Below are positions 42,898 through 51,077 of a DNA stretch of 64,000 nucleotides, one piece after another; within the stretch, counting starts at the first letter, position 1, and each line of letters starts with the position of its first letter. Below the pieces are notes generated by a model. That model made no database searches. It had not been told where the DNA came from and worked only from the letters and a program-made list of their open reading frames with translations. Where the stretch lies: NCBI RefSeq assembly GCF_000758305.1, contig NZ_CP009458.1:806001-870000 (forward strand), given 5' to 3'. Source of the DNA: Cedecea neteri (GTDB lineage: Bacteria; Pseudomonadota; Gammaproteobacteria; Enterobacterales; Enterobacteriaceae). The translations under genes were made by a program, and so were the position numbers.

Positions 42898-44388
42898 TTG
42901 CGAGATTTAGTGGGTGATTTGATTCTTGTCAGGCTGCACGAAGAGACCGATATTCTGCTGCATAAGCGCCTGTATAACGCGCTACGCCGCTCCATTCTGG
43001 ATGGTGCATTGCCGCCCCACAGCCGCTTGCCCGCCTCCCGCGACTTAGCCAGCGAACTCAATATCTCTCGTAACACTGTGTTAACAGTTTATGAGCAGCT
43101 TATGACCGAGGGGTACGTTTCATCCCGCCAGGGCAGCGGGACTTTTGTTGAAAAAACGCTGCCGGATCGCTTCACCTCCACGGGAAGCTTTGGCGAAGGT
43201 GGCGTGGCGTCTGTACCCGAGGTGTCTATTTCCCGTCGCGGCCAGCATCTTCTTTCGCAGGTGAGCGCCAGCCCGCGCCAGTGGGGAGCTTTTATTCCCG
43301 GCGTACCGGACGTCAACGCCTTCCCTCATCCGCTATTCAGCAAGATCCAGGCACGTATTAGCCGTCGCCCGAAACCGGAACGCCTGAGCTATAGCTGCAA
43401 CGGCGGCACGCCTGAACTGCAGCATGCGCTGGTCGACTATCTGCGTGTTTCACGGGGCGTAAACTGCCAGGTTGATCAAATCCTGATCACCGAAGGGATC
43501 CACCAGGCAATCGATCTGGTCACCCGGATGCTGTGTGACAGAGGCGACCTGGCGTGGATCGAAGAACCTTCTTACTGGGGCATTCGCCACGTACTGACGA
43601 TGAATGATGTGCGAGTCACGCCGCTCACCGTCGATGAGAACGGCCTTTGCCCGCCAGAGAAAGTCACCGAAGCGCCACGCTTAATCTTTGTCACGCCGTC
43701 TCATCAGTACCCGCTGGGGGCGGTGATGAGCCTGGAGCGCCGCCAGCGCCTGTTGGCACTCGCCCGCCAGCACGGCAGCTGGATTATTGAAGATGACTAC
43801 GACAGCGAATTTCGCTTTTCTGGCCAGCCTATTCCGGCGCTGCAGGGGCTGGTCACCGACGCGCCGGTGGTTTACATCGGCACGTTCAGTAAAACGCTTT
43901 ATCCAGGGTTAAGGCTCGGCTATGTCGTGTTGCCGCGCCCGCTGGTCAATGACCTGAAAACCGCCCATGCGGAGCTGTATCGCGGCGGTCATTCCCTTAT
44001 CCAGCAGGCGCTGGCAGAGTTTATTACCGCCGGGCATTATTCGGCCCATATTCGCCGGATGCGCCTGCTTTACGGCCGCCGTCGCGCCTTCCTGACCGAC
44101 CTGATCTCCCGTCACTGCGGGCCACAGGCGCTGTCAGATTTTAGCGACAACGCCGGGCTGCATCTGATTTTAAACCTGCCGGATGAAGCCGATGATGTGG
44201 CGATTGCTGAGCGCGCCAACGCCCGCAATATTCTGGTGCGGCCGTTATCGCGGTATTACCTGACCGAACAGCGCAAGAAGGGATTGTTGATGGGGTTCGC
44301 CAGCCTGCCGGAAAGCGAAATGGAAGCGGCGTTTGCCGTGCTGCTGGCATGTATGCCGGAGCATAAAAAGCAAAACGCCCCAGCATAA
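42898..44388 (+). CDS. MocR-family regulator (GntR helix-turn-helix fused to aminotransferase), GabR-like
   Basis: MocR proteins bind PLP through an aminotransferase-like domain and control genes of amine and vitamin B6 metabolism. The start is TTG at 42898, seven bases after GAGGG. The 496 residues have a GntR winged helix (about 15-85, ELNISRNTVLTVYEQLMTEGY) and a fold-type I aminotransferase domain with the PLP lysine in GTFSKTLYPGLRLGY near 340. It is divergent from a GABA transaminase, the arrangement of Bacillus GabR, so it probably activates gabT and the permease in response to GABA. This is inference from context. Confidence 0.85.
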   Translation: MRDLVGDLILVRLHEETDILLHKRLYNALRRSILDGALPPHSRLPASRDLASELNISRNTVLTVYEQLMTEGYVSSRQGSGTFVEKTLPDRFTSTGSFGEGGVASVPEVSISRRGQHLLSQVSASPRQWGAFIPGVPDVNAFPHPLFSKIQARISRRPKPERLSYSCNGGTPELQHALVDYLRVSRGVNCQVDQILITEGIHQAIDLVTRMLCDRGDLAWIEEPSYWGIRHVLTMNDVRVTPLTVDENGLCPPEKVTEAPRLIFVTPSHQYPLGAVMSLERRQRLLALARQHGSWIIEDDYDSEFRFSGQPIPALQGLVTDAPVVYIGTFSKTLYPGLRLGYVVLPRPLVNDLKTAHAELYRGGHSLIQQALAEFITAGHYSAHIRRMRLLYGRRRAFLTDLISRHCGPQALSDFSDNAGLHLILNLPDEADDVAIAERANARNILVRPLSRYYLTEQRKKGLLMGFASLPESEMEAAFAVLLACMPEHKKQNAPA

Positions 44389-44401
44389 AGTGGGGCGTTC
44401 T
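44372..44401 (-). terminator. Rho-independent terminator of rpoH, overlapping the MocR 3' end
   Basis: On the minus strand AACGCCCCA / TGGGGCGTT followed by TTGCTTTTT. The stem runs into the last codons of the convergent MocR gene and may serve both. Confidence 0.88.
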
Positions 44402-44424
44402 CGGTGCGCAGTACGGTATCGGCG

Positions 44425-45279
44425 TTAAGCTTCGATAGCGGCGCGCAGTTTTTTCATCGCATTCTTTTCAAGCTGACGAACACGCTCGGCGGACACGCCA
44501 TAGCGGTCGGCAAGTTCCTGCAATGTACTTTTGTTGTCTTCGTCTAACCAGCGGGCGCGAATAATCTGCTGGCTGCGCTCATCCAGGCCCATCATCGCAT
44601 CGCTCAGTTTGTCTGCGGCGTGAGATTCCCAGTTGTCGTCTTCAATGCCGTCGGCAAAGTTGGAAGACTTATCCTGCAGGAAGAGCACCGGCGCCATCGG
44701 CTGGCCGTCAGCGTCGTCGTCATTCGACATGTCGAAAGTCATATCCTGCGCCGCCATGCGTGACTCCATCTCAAGCACGTCTTTGCTGGACACGCCAAGC
44801 TCGTTGGCCACCATTTCGACTTCGTCCTGATTAAACCAGCCCAGACGCTGCTTGGTTTTACGCAGGTTAAAGAACAGCTTACGCTGTGCTTTGGTGGTCG
44901 CGACTTTCACAATACGCCAGTTACGCAGCACGTATTCATGAATTTCAGCCTTGATCCAGTGCACCGCAAAGGAGACCAGGCGAACACCCACTTCCGGGTT
45001 AAAACGGCGTACTGCTTTCATCAGGCCGATGTTGCCTTCCTGGATAAGGTCTGCCTGCGGCAGGCCGTAGCCGGAATAGTTACGCGCAACATGAACAACA
45101 AAGCGCAGGTGAGACAGGATCAGCTTTTTCGCTGCTTCCAGATCGCCCTGGTAATGCAGCTTTTCAGCCAGCTCCTTCTCTTCCTCAGCCGTTAACATCG
45201 GCCAGGCGTTTGCAGCCCGGATATAAGACTCCAGGTTACCAACAGGGGCTAAAGCTAAATTTTGCATTTCTTTGGTCAT
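44425..45279 (-). CDS. rpoH: Heat-shock sigma factor RpoH (sigma 32)
   Basis: RpoH directs RNA polymerase to heat-shock promoters. The 284-residue protein has sigma region 2 (LIQEGNIGLMKAVRRFNPEVGVRLVSFAVHWIKAEI near 80-115), the RpoH box QRKLFFNLRKTKQRLGW near 132-148, and region 4 with LADRYGVSAERVRQLEKNAMKKLR. It is separate from ftsYEX upstream. A DnaA box lies in its leader region. In E. coli, mRNA structure at the 5' end controls translation by temperature; the sequence is conserved enough for the same mechanism but I did not fold it. Confidence 0.98.
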   Translation of the reverse strand: MTKEMQNLALAPVGNLESYIRAANAWPMLTAEEEKELAEKLHYQGDLEAAKKLILSHLRFVVHVARNYSGYGLPQADLIQEGNIGLMKAVRRFNPEVGVRLVSFAVHWIKAEIHEYVLRNWRIVKVATTKAQRKLFFNLRKTKQRLGWFNQDEVEMVANELGVSSKDVLEMESRMAAQDMTFDMSNDDDADGQPMAPVLFLQDKSSNFADGIEDDNWESHAADKLSDAMMGLDERSQQIIRARWLDEDNKSTLQELADRYGVSAERVRQLEKNAMKKLRAAIEA

Positions 45280-45534
45280 TCAAACCCTCTCTTAGAGACT
45301 AAGTACGGCTTGCCATTCAAGTGGCTGAGGCGCACCGACAACACGTCAGGCCCAGACCGTACCTTTCACTGTACTCTCAGACAGTGATGTTATCCACAAG
45401 TTCAATGTAAAGCTGTGAATAGATTACACACAAAGTGTGACGGTTATTGCAGCATCGCAGGGGGCCCTACGGTGTAAAACGCACTCCCTGCGGACGACGT
45501 TATCGTAGCAGGGAATGAGTATATCAAAAACTTT
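45280..45534. promoter_or_regulatory. rpoH promoter region with a DnaA box
   Basis: TTATCCACA at 45390-45398 is a perfect DnaA box, about 110 bp before rpoH. E. coli rpoH has DnaA boxes over its promoters. TGTGAATAGATTACACA (45414-45430) is a weak CRP-like match. Several overlapping promoters are expected, but I cannot place each. Confidence 0.7.
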
Positions 45535-46590
45535 TTACTCCGGCGTAAAACGGCGTAAATGTTGAACAGTGGCAAGCCAGGCTGCCAGCCAGCCAATCAT
45601 CGACGAGACCAACAGCAGCAGCAGGCATTCGTCAAAGCCCAACCCGCTGATATCAAACTTAGTCCCGAACACCTGCGCCACTTCCGTTACCGCCGAAGAC
45701 AGGCGCATCACCAGAATCTCCGACAGGATCAGCGACAGGAACGCACCGCTAAAGCCCAGCAGCGCACCGCCATACAGGAACGGACGCAGAATAAAGCCGT
45801 CGGTTGCCCCGATAAGCTTCTGCACGTTGATAGTGTCGCGGCGGGCAAAGATGCTCAGACGCACCGAGTTACCTATGACAAGGAACACCGCGGCGACCAT
45901 CAGAATCCCGATCATCGCCGCCACGCGCCCGACCAGCCCGGTCAGCGCCGCCAGACGAGCAAACCAGCTGTCGTCCATACGCACTTCATCAACGCCGTGA
46001 ATCTTCGCCACGCGGTCACGCAGCGTATTCAGGTGATCCGTGCTCTGGAAATCCAGTTTAGGGTTCACCACGGCCACGGCGGGCAGCGGGTTCTCTTCCA
46101 GCATATCCAGCGCGCCACCAAACCCCGACCAGTTACGGAACTCGCCCAGCGCTTCTTCGCGGGAGAGGTAGTTAACTTTATCCACGCCCTCCTCCGCCTG
46201 AATAGCGCCCACCACCTGCTGCGCGGCGTTATCGTCCAGTGCCTTATCGAGATAAACGGTGATTTGCGGGGACGGATAATATTGCGTCGCCGCCTGGTTC
46301 ACGTTCTTGTAAACCATGTAGCAGACGCTCGGCAGCGTCAGGGAAATGGCAATCACCATTACCGTCAGGAAGGTCGCCAGCGGCTTGCTCTTCAGATCCT
46401 GAAGCGCCCCTTCCCAGGCATAGCGGAACTGCTCATTCACGCCGCCTTTCAGGGATTTGCTTTTGGACTGCGGCCCTTTGCCACGTTTTTTCACCGAACG
46501 GCCAAGGTCACCCAACTTATTCAGTTGGTTGATTTTATCCAGCTTGTTACTGAAGCGCTTGATATGGTTGAGCGCACTGTGTTTATTCAC
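45535..46590 (-). CDS. ftsX: Cell division protein FtsX
   Basis: FtsX is the membrane partner of FtsE; together they activate septal amidases through EnvC. I choose GTG at 46590, eight bases after GGAGG, giving 351 residues (352 in E. coli) and aligning the N-terminus MNKHSALNHIKRF with MNKRDAINHIRQF. An upstream ATG at 46605 is possible. The protein has a basic cytoplasmic N-terminus, four transmembrane segments and a periplasmic loop after SVCYMVYKNVNQAATQYYP. The start lies inside ftsE (8-bp overlap). Confidence 0.95.
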   Translation of the reverse strand: MNKHSALNHIKRFSNKLDKINQLNKLGDLGRSVKKRGKGPQSKSKSLKGGVNEQFRYAWEGALQDLKSKPLATFLTVMVIAISLTLPSVCYMVYKNVNQAATQYYPSPQITVYLDKALDDNAAQQVVGAIQAEEGVDKVNYLSREEALGEFRNWSGFGGALDMLEENPLPAVAVVNPKLDFQSTDHLNTLRDRVAKIHGVDEVRMDDSWFARLAALTGLVGRVAAMIGILMVAAVFLVIGNSVRLSIFARRDTINVQKLIGATDGFILRPFLYGGALLGFSGAFLSLILSEILVMRLSSAVTEVAQVFGTKFDISGLGFDECLLLLLVSSMIGWLAAWLATVQHLRRFTPE

Positions 46591-47251
46591 CTGCCAGGCC
46601 TCCATGCAAATGGCCGTCGCTGAGGGTCAACATACGGTAATTGCGACGCGAGATAAGCCCCATGTCGTGGGTCGCCATCAGTACCGTCACGCCCACGCGG
46701 TTAAACTCTTCGAACAGGCGCAGAATACCTTCCGACAGCGCATCATCAAGGTTCCCGGTCGGTTCATCCGCCAGCAGCACAGCCGGCTTGTTTACCACGG
46801 CGCGAGCGATGCCCACGCGCTGCTGTTCACCGCCGGAGAGTTGGATAGGAAAGTTCTTCGCTTTGTCCAGCAGGCCGACCTTATCTAATGCCGCAGACAC
46901 GCGGCGGCGGATGTCTTCGCCGCTGGCACCCGCGATGATCAGCGGGATGGCCACGTTGTCGTACACGGTTCTGTCCATCAGCAGATGGTGATCCTGGAAG
47001 ATCATCCCAATCTGACGACGCAGGAACGGCACTTCACGGCTCTTCAGGCGGCTAATGTCATGGCCGCTGAAAAAAATCTTCCCATCGCTGGGCCGTTCGA
47101 TACCGCAGATAAGCTTGAGCAGAGTACTCTTCCCTGCGCCAGAATGGCCGGTCAGAAAGGCCATCTCGCCCGGTTGCATATGGAAGGTGACTCCCTGCAA
47201 CGCTTGTCTCCCACCGAGATAGGCTTTACTGACGTGTTCAAAGCGAATCAT
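46583..47251 (-). CDS. ftsE: Cell division ATP-binding protein FtsE
   Basis: FtsE is the ABC-type ATPase that energises FtsX at the septum. It has 222 residues, as in E. coli. Walker A is GHSGAGKSTLLKL near residue 36, the signature is LSGGEQQRVGIARAVV near 139 and Walker B is VLLADEPTGNLDD near 158. It starts 2 bp after ftsY ends and overlaps ftsX, so ftsY, ftsE and ftsX are one transcription unit. Confidence 0.98.
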   Translation of the reverse strand: MIRFEHVSKAYLGGRQALQGVTFHMQPGEMAFLTGHSGAGKSTLLKLICGIERPSDGKIFFSGHDISRLKSREVPFLRRQIGMIFQDHHLLMDRTVYDNVAIPLIIAGASGEDIRRRVSAALDKVGLLDKAKNFPIQLSGGEQQRVGIARAVVNKPAVLLADEPTGNLDDALSEGILRLFEEFNRVGVTVLMATHDMGLISRRNYRMLTLSDGHLHGGLAGE

Positions 47252-47253
47252 TG

Positions 47254-48924
47254 TTAATCCTCTCGGGCAAAAAGTGCCTCTATAAAGTCGCCCGCATTAA
47301 ACGGTCGTAAATCAGAAATTTGTTCGCCGACGCCAATGTAGCGAATCGGAATGCCGAACTGGTCTGCCACAGAGAAGATTACGCCACCCTTGGCGGTACC
47401 ATCCAGTTTGGTCAGGGTGATGCCCGTCAGCCCCACCGCTTCGTGGAACAGTTTAGCCTGGCTTATGGCATTCTGACCGGTGCTGGCGTCGATGGTGAGC
47501 ATAACCTCATGCGGGGCATCTTCGTCCAGCTTTTTCATAACCCTGACAATTTTCTTCAATTCTTCCATCAGGTGCGATTTATTCTGCAAACGCCCTGCGG
47601 TATCGGCAATCAACACATCAATGTTACGCGCCTTCGCCGCCTGGATAGCATCGAAGATAACCGAAGCAGAATCCGCGCCGGTGTGCTGGGCCACAACTGG
47701 AATATTGTTGCGCTGGCCCCAAACCTGAAGCTGCTCAACCGCTGCCGCACGGAAGGTATCACCCGCCGCCAGCATCACGGATTTACCCTGCTGCTCGAAC
47801 TGGCGCGCCAGCTTGCCGATAGTGGTGGTTTTACCCACGCCGTTAACGCCCACCATCAGGATAACAAACGGCGTTTTGCCTTCCACATTCAGCGGCTCGT
47901 CCACTTTGGCGAGGATTTCGCTCATCTCTTCTTTCAGCAAGCCGTACAGCGCTTCCGCATCGCGAAGCTGCTTACGGCTTGCGCCTTCGGTCAGGTTGGC
48001 GATGATTTTCCGGGTTGTCTCAACCCCAACGTCGGCAATCAGCAGCTGCTCTTCCAGCTCTTCAAACAGATCATCATCGATTTTCTTGCCGCGGAACAGA
48101 CTGATAAATCCGGAACCAAGATTTTGTTTAGTTTTGACCAGGCTACGCTTCAGGCGAGCGAAGAAGCCTTCTTTAGTCGGCTTTTCCTGCTCTTGCAGCA
48201 CGGCAACCGGAGCAGCCTCTTCGACAGACTCTTCTTCCGGCTCCTCATCAACAGCTTCTTCAGCCACGGCTTCATCTTCAACGGCAGCTTCGTGCGCGAA
48301 CAACGCTTCGGCTTGAGCCACTTCTTCGTTGACGATTTCGTCCTGCTCGGCCTGCCATTCGTCAGGCTGTTCTACATTTTCGGCAATCTCTTCCGGCAGC
48401 GGCAGTGTTTCATGCTCCACGGCAGCAACCGGCTGCTTGATAACTTCCGGCTCCGCAACAACAGCCGCAGGTTCAATCACCTCAGGCTCGACAACGGCCT
48501 CAGGTTCAACAGCGGGTTCCGGCTCAATAACCGCCGCAGGTTCTGGTTCAACAACCGGTTCAGGCGCGATAACCGCCACAGGTTCTGGTTCAGCCACGAC
48601 CTCTGGCTCAACGATCGCTTCCGGCTCAGGAATAATTTCCAGCTCGGCAGCCAGCGCTTTTTCTTCCACTTCTTCTACGAGCTGGGCGTTAACCTCCACG
48701 ACCTGCTCAGCAAACTTTTCGGACTCCTCCAGTGAGTGCTCACTAACTAAATCCTGCTGTTCCTGCTCGGCAGCCTCAGACTGCTGAGGTTCATCCTGCG
48801 CGAGGGGCTGCTCAGTAACCGGTTGTTCTTCTATTACTTTTTGTTCTGCTTCGACGTCCGGCTGCTGCTCTTTCTGGCCAAATCCCAGCCAGGAAAAAAA
48901 GCCACGTTTTTTCTCTTTCGCCAT
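47254..48924 (-). CDS. ftsY: Signal recognition particle receptor FtsY
   Basis: FtsY docks SRP-ribosome complexes on the membrane for protein insertion. It has 556 residues, about 60 more than E. coli (497), all in the acidic N-terminal A domain (about 1-255), which is rich in Glu, Ala, Val and Pro with degenerate EPE-VVEPE repeats near residues 96-165. The conserved NG domain starts near FFARLKRSLVKTKQNLGSG and has G1 GVNGVGKTT near 357, DTAGR and TKLDGTAKGG. Repeat expansion of the A domain is common and usually harmless. Confidence 0.97.
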   Translation of the reverse strand: MAKEKKRGFFSWLGFGQKEQQPDVEAEQKVIEEQPVTEQPLAQDEPQQSEAAEQEQQDLVSEHSLEESEKFAEQVVEVNAQLVEEVEEKALAAELEIIPEPEAIVEPEVVAEPEPVAVIAPEPVVEPEPAAVIEPEPAVEPEAVVEPEVIEPAAVVAEPEVIKQPVAAVEHETLPLPEEIAENVEQPDEWQAEQDEIVNEEVAQAEALFAHEAAVEDEAVAEEAVDEEPEEESVEEAAPVAVLQEQEKPTKEGFFARLKRSLVKTKQNLGSGFISLFRGKKIDDDLFEELEEQLLIADVGVETTRKIIANLTEGASRKQLRDAEALYGLLKEEMSEILAKVDEPLNVEGKTPFVILMVGVNGVGKTTTIGKLARQFEQQGKSVMLAAGDTFRAAAVEQLQVWGQRNNIPVVAQHTGADSASVIFDAIQAAKARNIDVLIADTAGRLQNKSHLMEELKKIVRVMKKLDEDAPHEVMLTIDASTGQNAISQAKLFHEAVGLTGITLTKLDGTAKGGVIFSVADQFGIPIRYIGVGEQISDLRPFNAGDFIEALFARED

Positions 48925-49105
48925 TTGCGACTACACTCCTCGCTGTTTATTCATGGCACAGACCCGATTCTGCTTGCCACGGGCATAAAAAATAGTGCGT
49001 TAGTCTATCACTTTCCCGGCGCGGCATCACGCCAGTGGATTAAGGTTTCCTGGCCGGGCGAGCGCCGCTAGAATAACCGCAAAATTTAGCATCGCAGTGA
49101 GAGCA

Positions 49106-49693
49106 ATGAAGAAACCCCAATCCTCTGGTTCCGGCCAGATCCGCATCATCGGCGGCCAATGGCGCGGCCGAAAACTCCCGGTTCCGGACAGCCCCGGCCT
49201 GCGCCCGACGACAGACCGCGTGCGCGAAACACTTTTTAACTGGCTGGCCCCGTCCATGGTAGATGCTCATTGCCTCGACTGTTTTGCCGGTAGCGGTGCG
49301 CTCGGGCTGGAGGCGCTCTCTCGCTATGCCGCCAGCGCGACGCTGATTGAAATGGATCGCGCAGTCTCCCAGCAATTGCAAAAGAACCTCGCGACCTTAA
49401 AAGCCAGCAATGGCAAAGTGCTCAACGCTAATACGTTAAATGTGCTCGCGCAGCCCGGCACACAGCACAACGTCGTCTTTGTCGACCCGCCGTTCCGTAA
49501 GGGGTTGCTGGATGAAACGCTCAGCCTGCTCGAGAAAAACGGCTGGCTGGCGGATGACGCGCTAATCTACGTAGAAAGTGAAGTGGAAAATGGTTTACCC
49601 GCGGTGCCTGCCAGTTGGGCGCTGCACCGTGAAAAAGTCGCCGGTCAGGTGGCTTATCGCCTGTTTATTCGTGAAGCTCAAGGAGCCGCATAA
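49106..49693 (+). CDS. rsmD: 16S rRNA (guanine-966 N2) methyltransferase RsmD
   Basis: RsmD methylates G966 of 16S rRNA in assembled small subunits using S-adenosylmethionine. I start at ATG 49106 (MKKPQSSGSGQIRIIGGQWRG), giving 195 residues; GTG at 49097 is an alternative with three more codons. The SAM motif is DCFAGSGALGLEALSR near residues 57-72 and the catalytic motif is VDPPF near 127. It is divergent from ftsY and overlaps yhhL by one base (TAATG). Confidence 0.95.
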   Translation: MKKPQSSGSGQIRIIGGQWRGRKLPVPDSPGLRPTTDRVRETLFNWLAPSMVDAHCLDCFAGSGALGLEALSRYAASATLIEMDRAVSQQLQKNLATLKASNGKVLNANTLNVLAQPGTQHNVVFVDPPFRKGLLDETLSLLEKNGWLADDALIYVESEVENGLPAVPASWALHREKVAGQVAYRLFIREAQGAA

Positions 49694-49968
49694 TGCCGAT
49701 TCTGATTAACTTTGGCCGCCTGCTGATGCTTTGCGTCTGGGGCTTTCTGATCTTTAACCTGGTTCACCCTTATCCGCGCCCGCTGAACATTTTCGTTAAC
49801 GTCGCGCTGATCTTCATGGTGATTATGCACGGCCTGCAGCTCAGCCTGCTGAAAGCCACCCAGCCGAAAGACGGCCCGGCGCTTGCCCGCGGTGAACAGG
49901 TTAAGATCTTTGTGTTTGGCGTGTTTGAGCTGCTGGTCTGGCAGAAAAAGCTGCGTCAGGGCAAGTGA
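49693..49968 (+). CDS. yhhL: DUF1145 inner membrane protein YhhL
   Basis: This is a 91-residue protein of unknown function with two hydrophobic segments (about residues 6-24 and 33-53) and a basic C-terminus (LLVWQKKLRQGK). It matches the DUF1145 family and E. coli YhhL. Its ATG shares a base with the rsmD stop, so the two are translationally coupled. Confidence 0.92.
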   Translation: MPILINFGRLLMLCVWGFLIFNLVHPYPRPLNIFVNVALIFMVIMHGLQLSLLKATQPKDGPALARGEQVKIFVFGVFELLVWQKKLRQGK

Positions 49969-50327
49969 GTCTCTTCGGGGACGAAGCTGACAAAGCGCGT
50001 CCCCTTGTAACTCAACGTCCCCTTATCTCCCACCGTCACTGCATGGTATTCCGCCGCTTCAACTCGCATTTTCATTTCCATCCCGCCGCTCTGTGGCGCA
50101 AACCAAACCTCATAGCGGATAGAGTCCTCCGGCGGCGTCACTTCCCGCTGGCGCGAACGTCGGTCGTTGGAGGGTTTTTCACGTTTGGTTGCCACCACCA
50201 CTTTTTTTACGCTGAGCGGCGCGGCATCGTTTTCGATATTCTGGCGGCGCTGTTGAAAATAGCGAAAAGAGGCGGCGACTACGATGACCACGACGATGGC
50301 GATAATAAAAACTGGAGGCTTGCTCAT
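49956..50327 (-). CDS. yhhM: DUF2500 membrane-anchored protein YhhM
   Basis: YhhM is a small protein of unknown function with one N-terminal membrane anchor (VFIIAIVVVIVVAASFRYF, residues 6-24) and a soluble domain. The start at 50327 (MSKPPVFIIAIVV) gives 123 residues against 119 in E. coli. Family motifs are REKPSNDRRSRQREVTP and LSYKGTRFVSF near the C-terminus. Its 3' end overlaps the yhhL 3' end by 13 bp on the opposite strand. Confidence 0.92.
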   Translation of the reverse strand: MSKPPVFIIAIVVVIVVAASFRYFQQRRQNIENDAAPLSVKKVVVATKREKPSNDRRSRQREVTPPEDSIRYEVWFAPQSGGMEMKMRVEAAEYHAVTVGDKGTLSYKGTRFVSFVPEETHLP

Positions 50328-50448
50328 GGCTTTTTCTCTAATTGTCAGACACTTTTCAGCATAACCCTGGCGCCGCGCCGTTGTCATCTGCGCCGCTTAG
50401 CCACTAGACTGAACGGTGTTACGCCAACAATTAAAATAAGGATATGCC

Positions 50449-51075
50449 ATGCTTTGGTCATTTATTGCTGTTGCGTTATCGGCCTGGATTTACATTGATG
50501 CATCCTGGCGCGGCTCCACCTGGCAGCGCTGGCTTTTCAAGCCACTCACCCTGCTACTCCTGCTACTGTTGGCCTGGCAGGCACCGATGTTTGAAGCGAC
50601 GGGCTACCTGATTGTGGCGGGTCTGCTGGCAACGCTGGTCGGCGATGCGCTCACGCTATTGCCCACTCAACGTCTGCTATATGCCGTGGGGGCATTCTTC
50701 CTTTCACATCTGCTGTACACCATCTATTTTGCCAGCCAGATGAGTCTAGCCATTTTCTGGCCATTACCGCTGGCACTGCTGATTATTGGCGCATTGCTGG
50801 TCGCGACTATCTGGACACGGCTGGAAGCGCTACGCGTGCCTATTTTGACGTTTATCGGCATGACGCTGGTGATGGTCTGGCTGGCCGCCGAGCTTTACTT
50901 CTTCCGCCCGACGGACCCAAGTTTCTCCGGGTTTGTGGGGGCCAGCCTGCTGCTGTTGGGCAACATTGTCTGGCTGGTCAGCCACTATCGTCACCGCTTC
51001 AGAGGCGACAGCGCCATTGCCGCCGCCTGCTACTTCGCCGGGCACTTTATGATTGTTCGCGCCCTGTATATCTGA
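50449..51075 (+). CDS. yhhN: TMEM86/YhhN-family membrane protein
   Basis: This is a 208-residue integral membrane protein with about eight short hydrophobic helices. YhhN belongs to the TMEM86 family, whose animal members are lysoplasmalogenases; the bacterial role is uncertain. Conserved polar residues sit in LVGDALTLLP near residue 63. AAGGAT lies before the ATG. It converges with the EIIBC gene with only 2 bp between stops. Confidence 0.92.
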   Translation: MLWSFIAVALSAWIYIDASWRGSTWQRWLFKPLTLLLLLLLAWQAPMFEATGYLIVAGLLATLVGDALTLLPTQRLLYAVGAFFLSHLLYTIYFASQMSLAIFWPLPLALLIIGALLVATIWTRLEALRVPILTFIGMTLVMVWLAAELYFFRPTDPSFSGFVGASLLLLGNIVWLVSHYRHRFRGDSAIAAACYFAGHFMIVRALYI

Positions 51076-51077
51076 GA

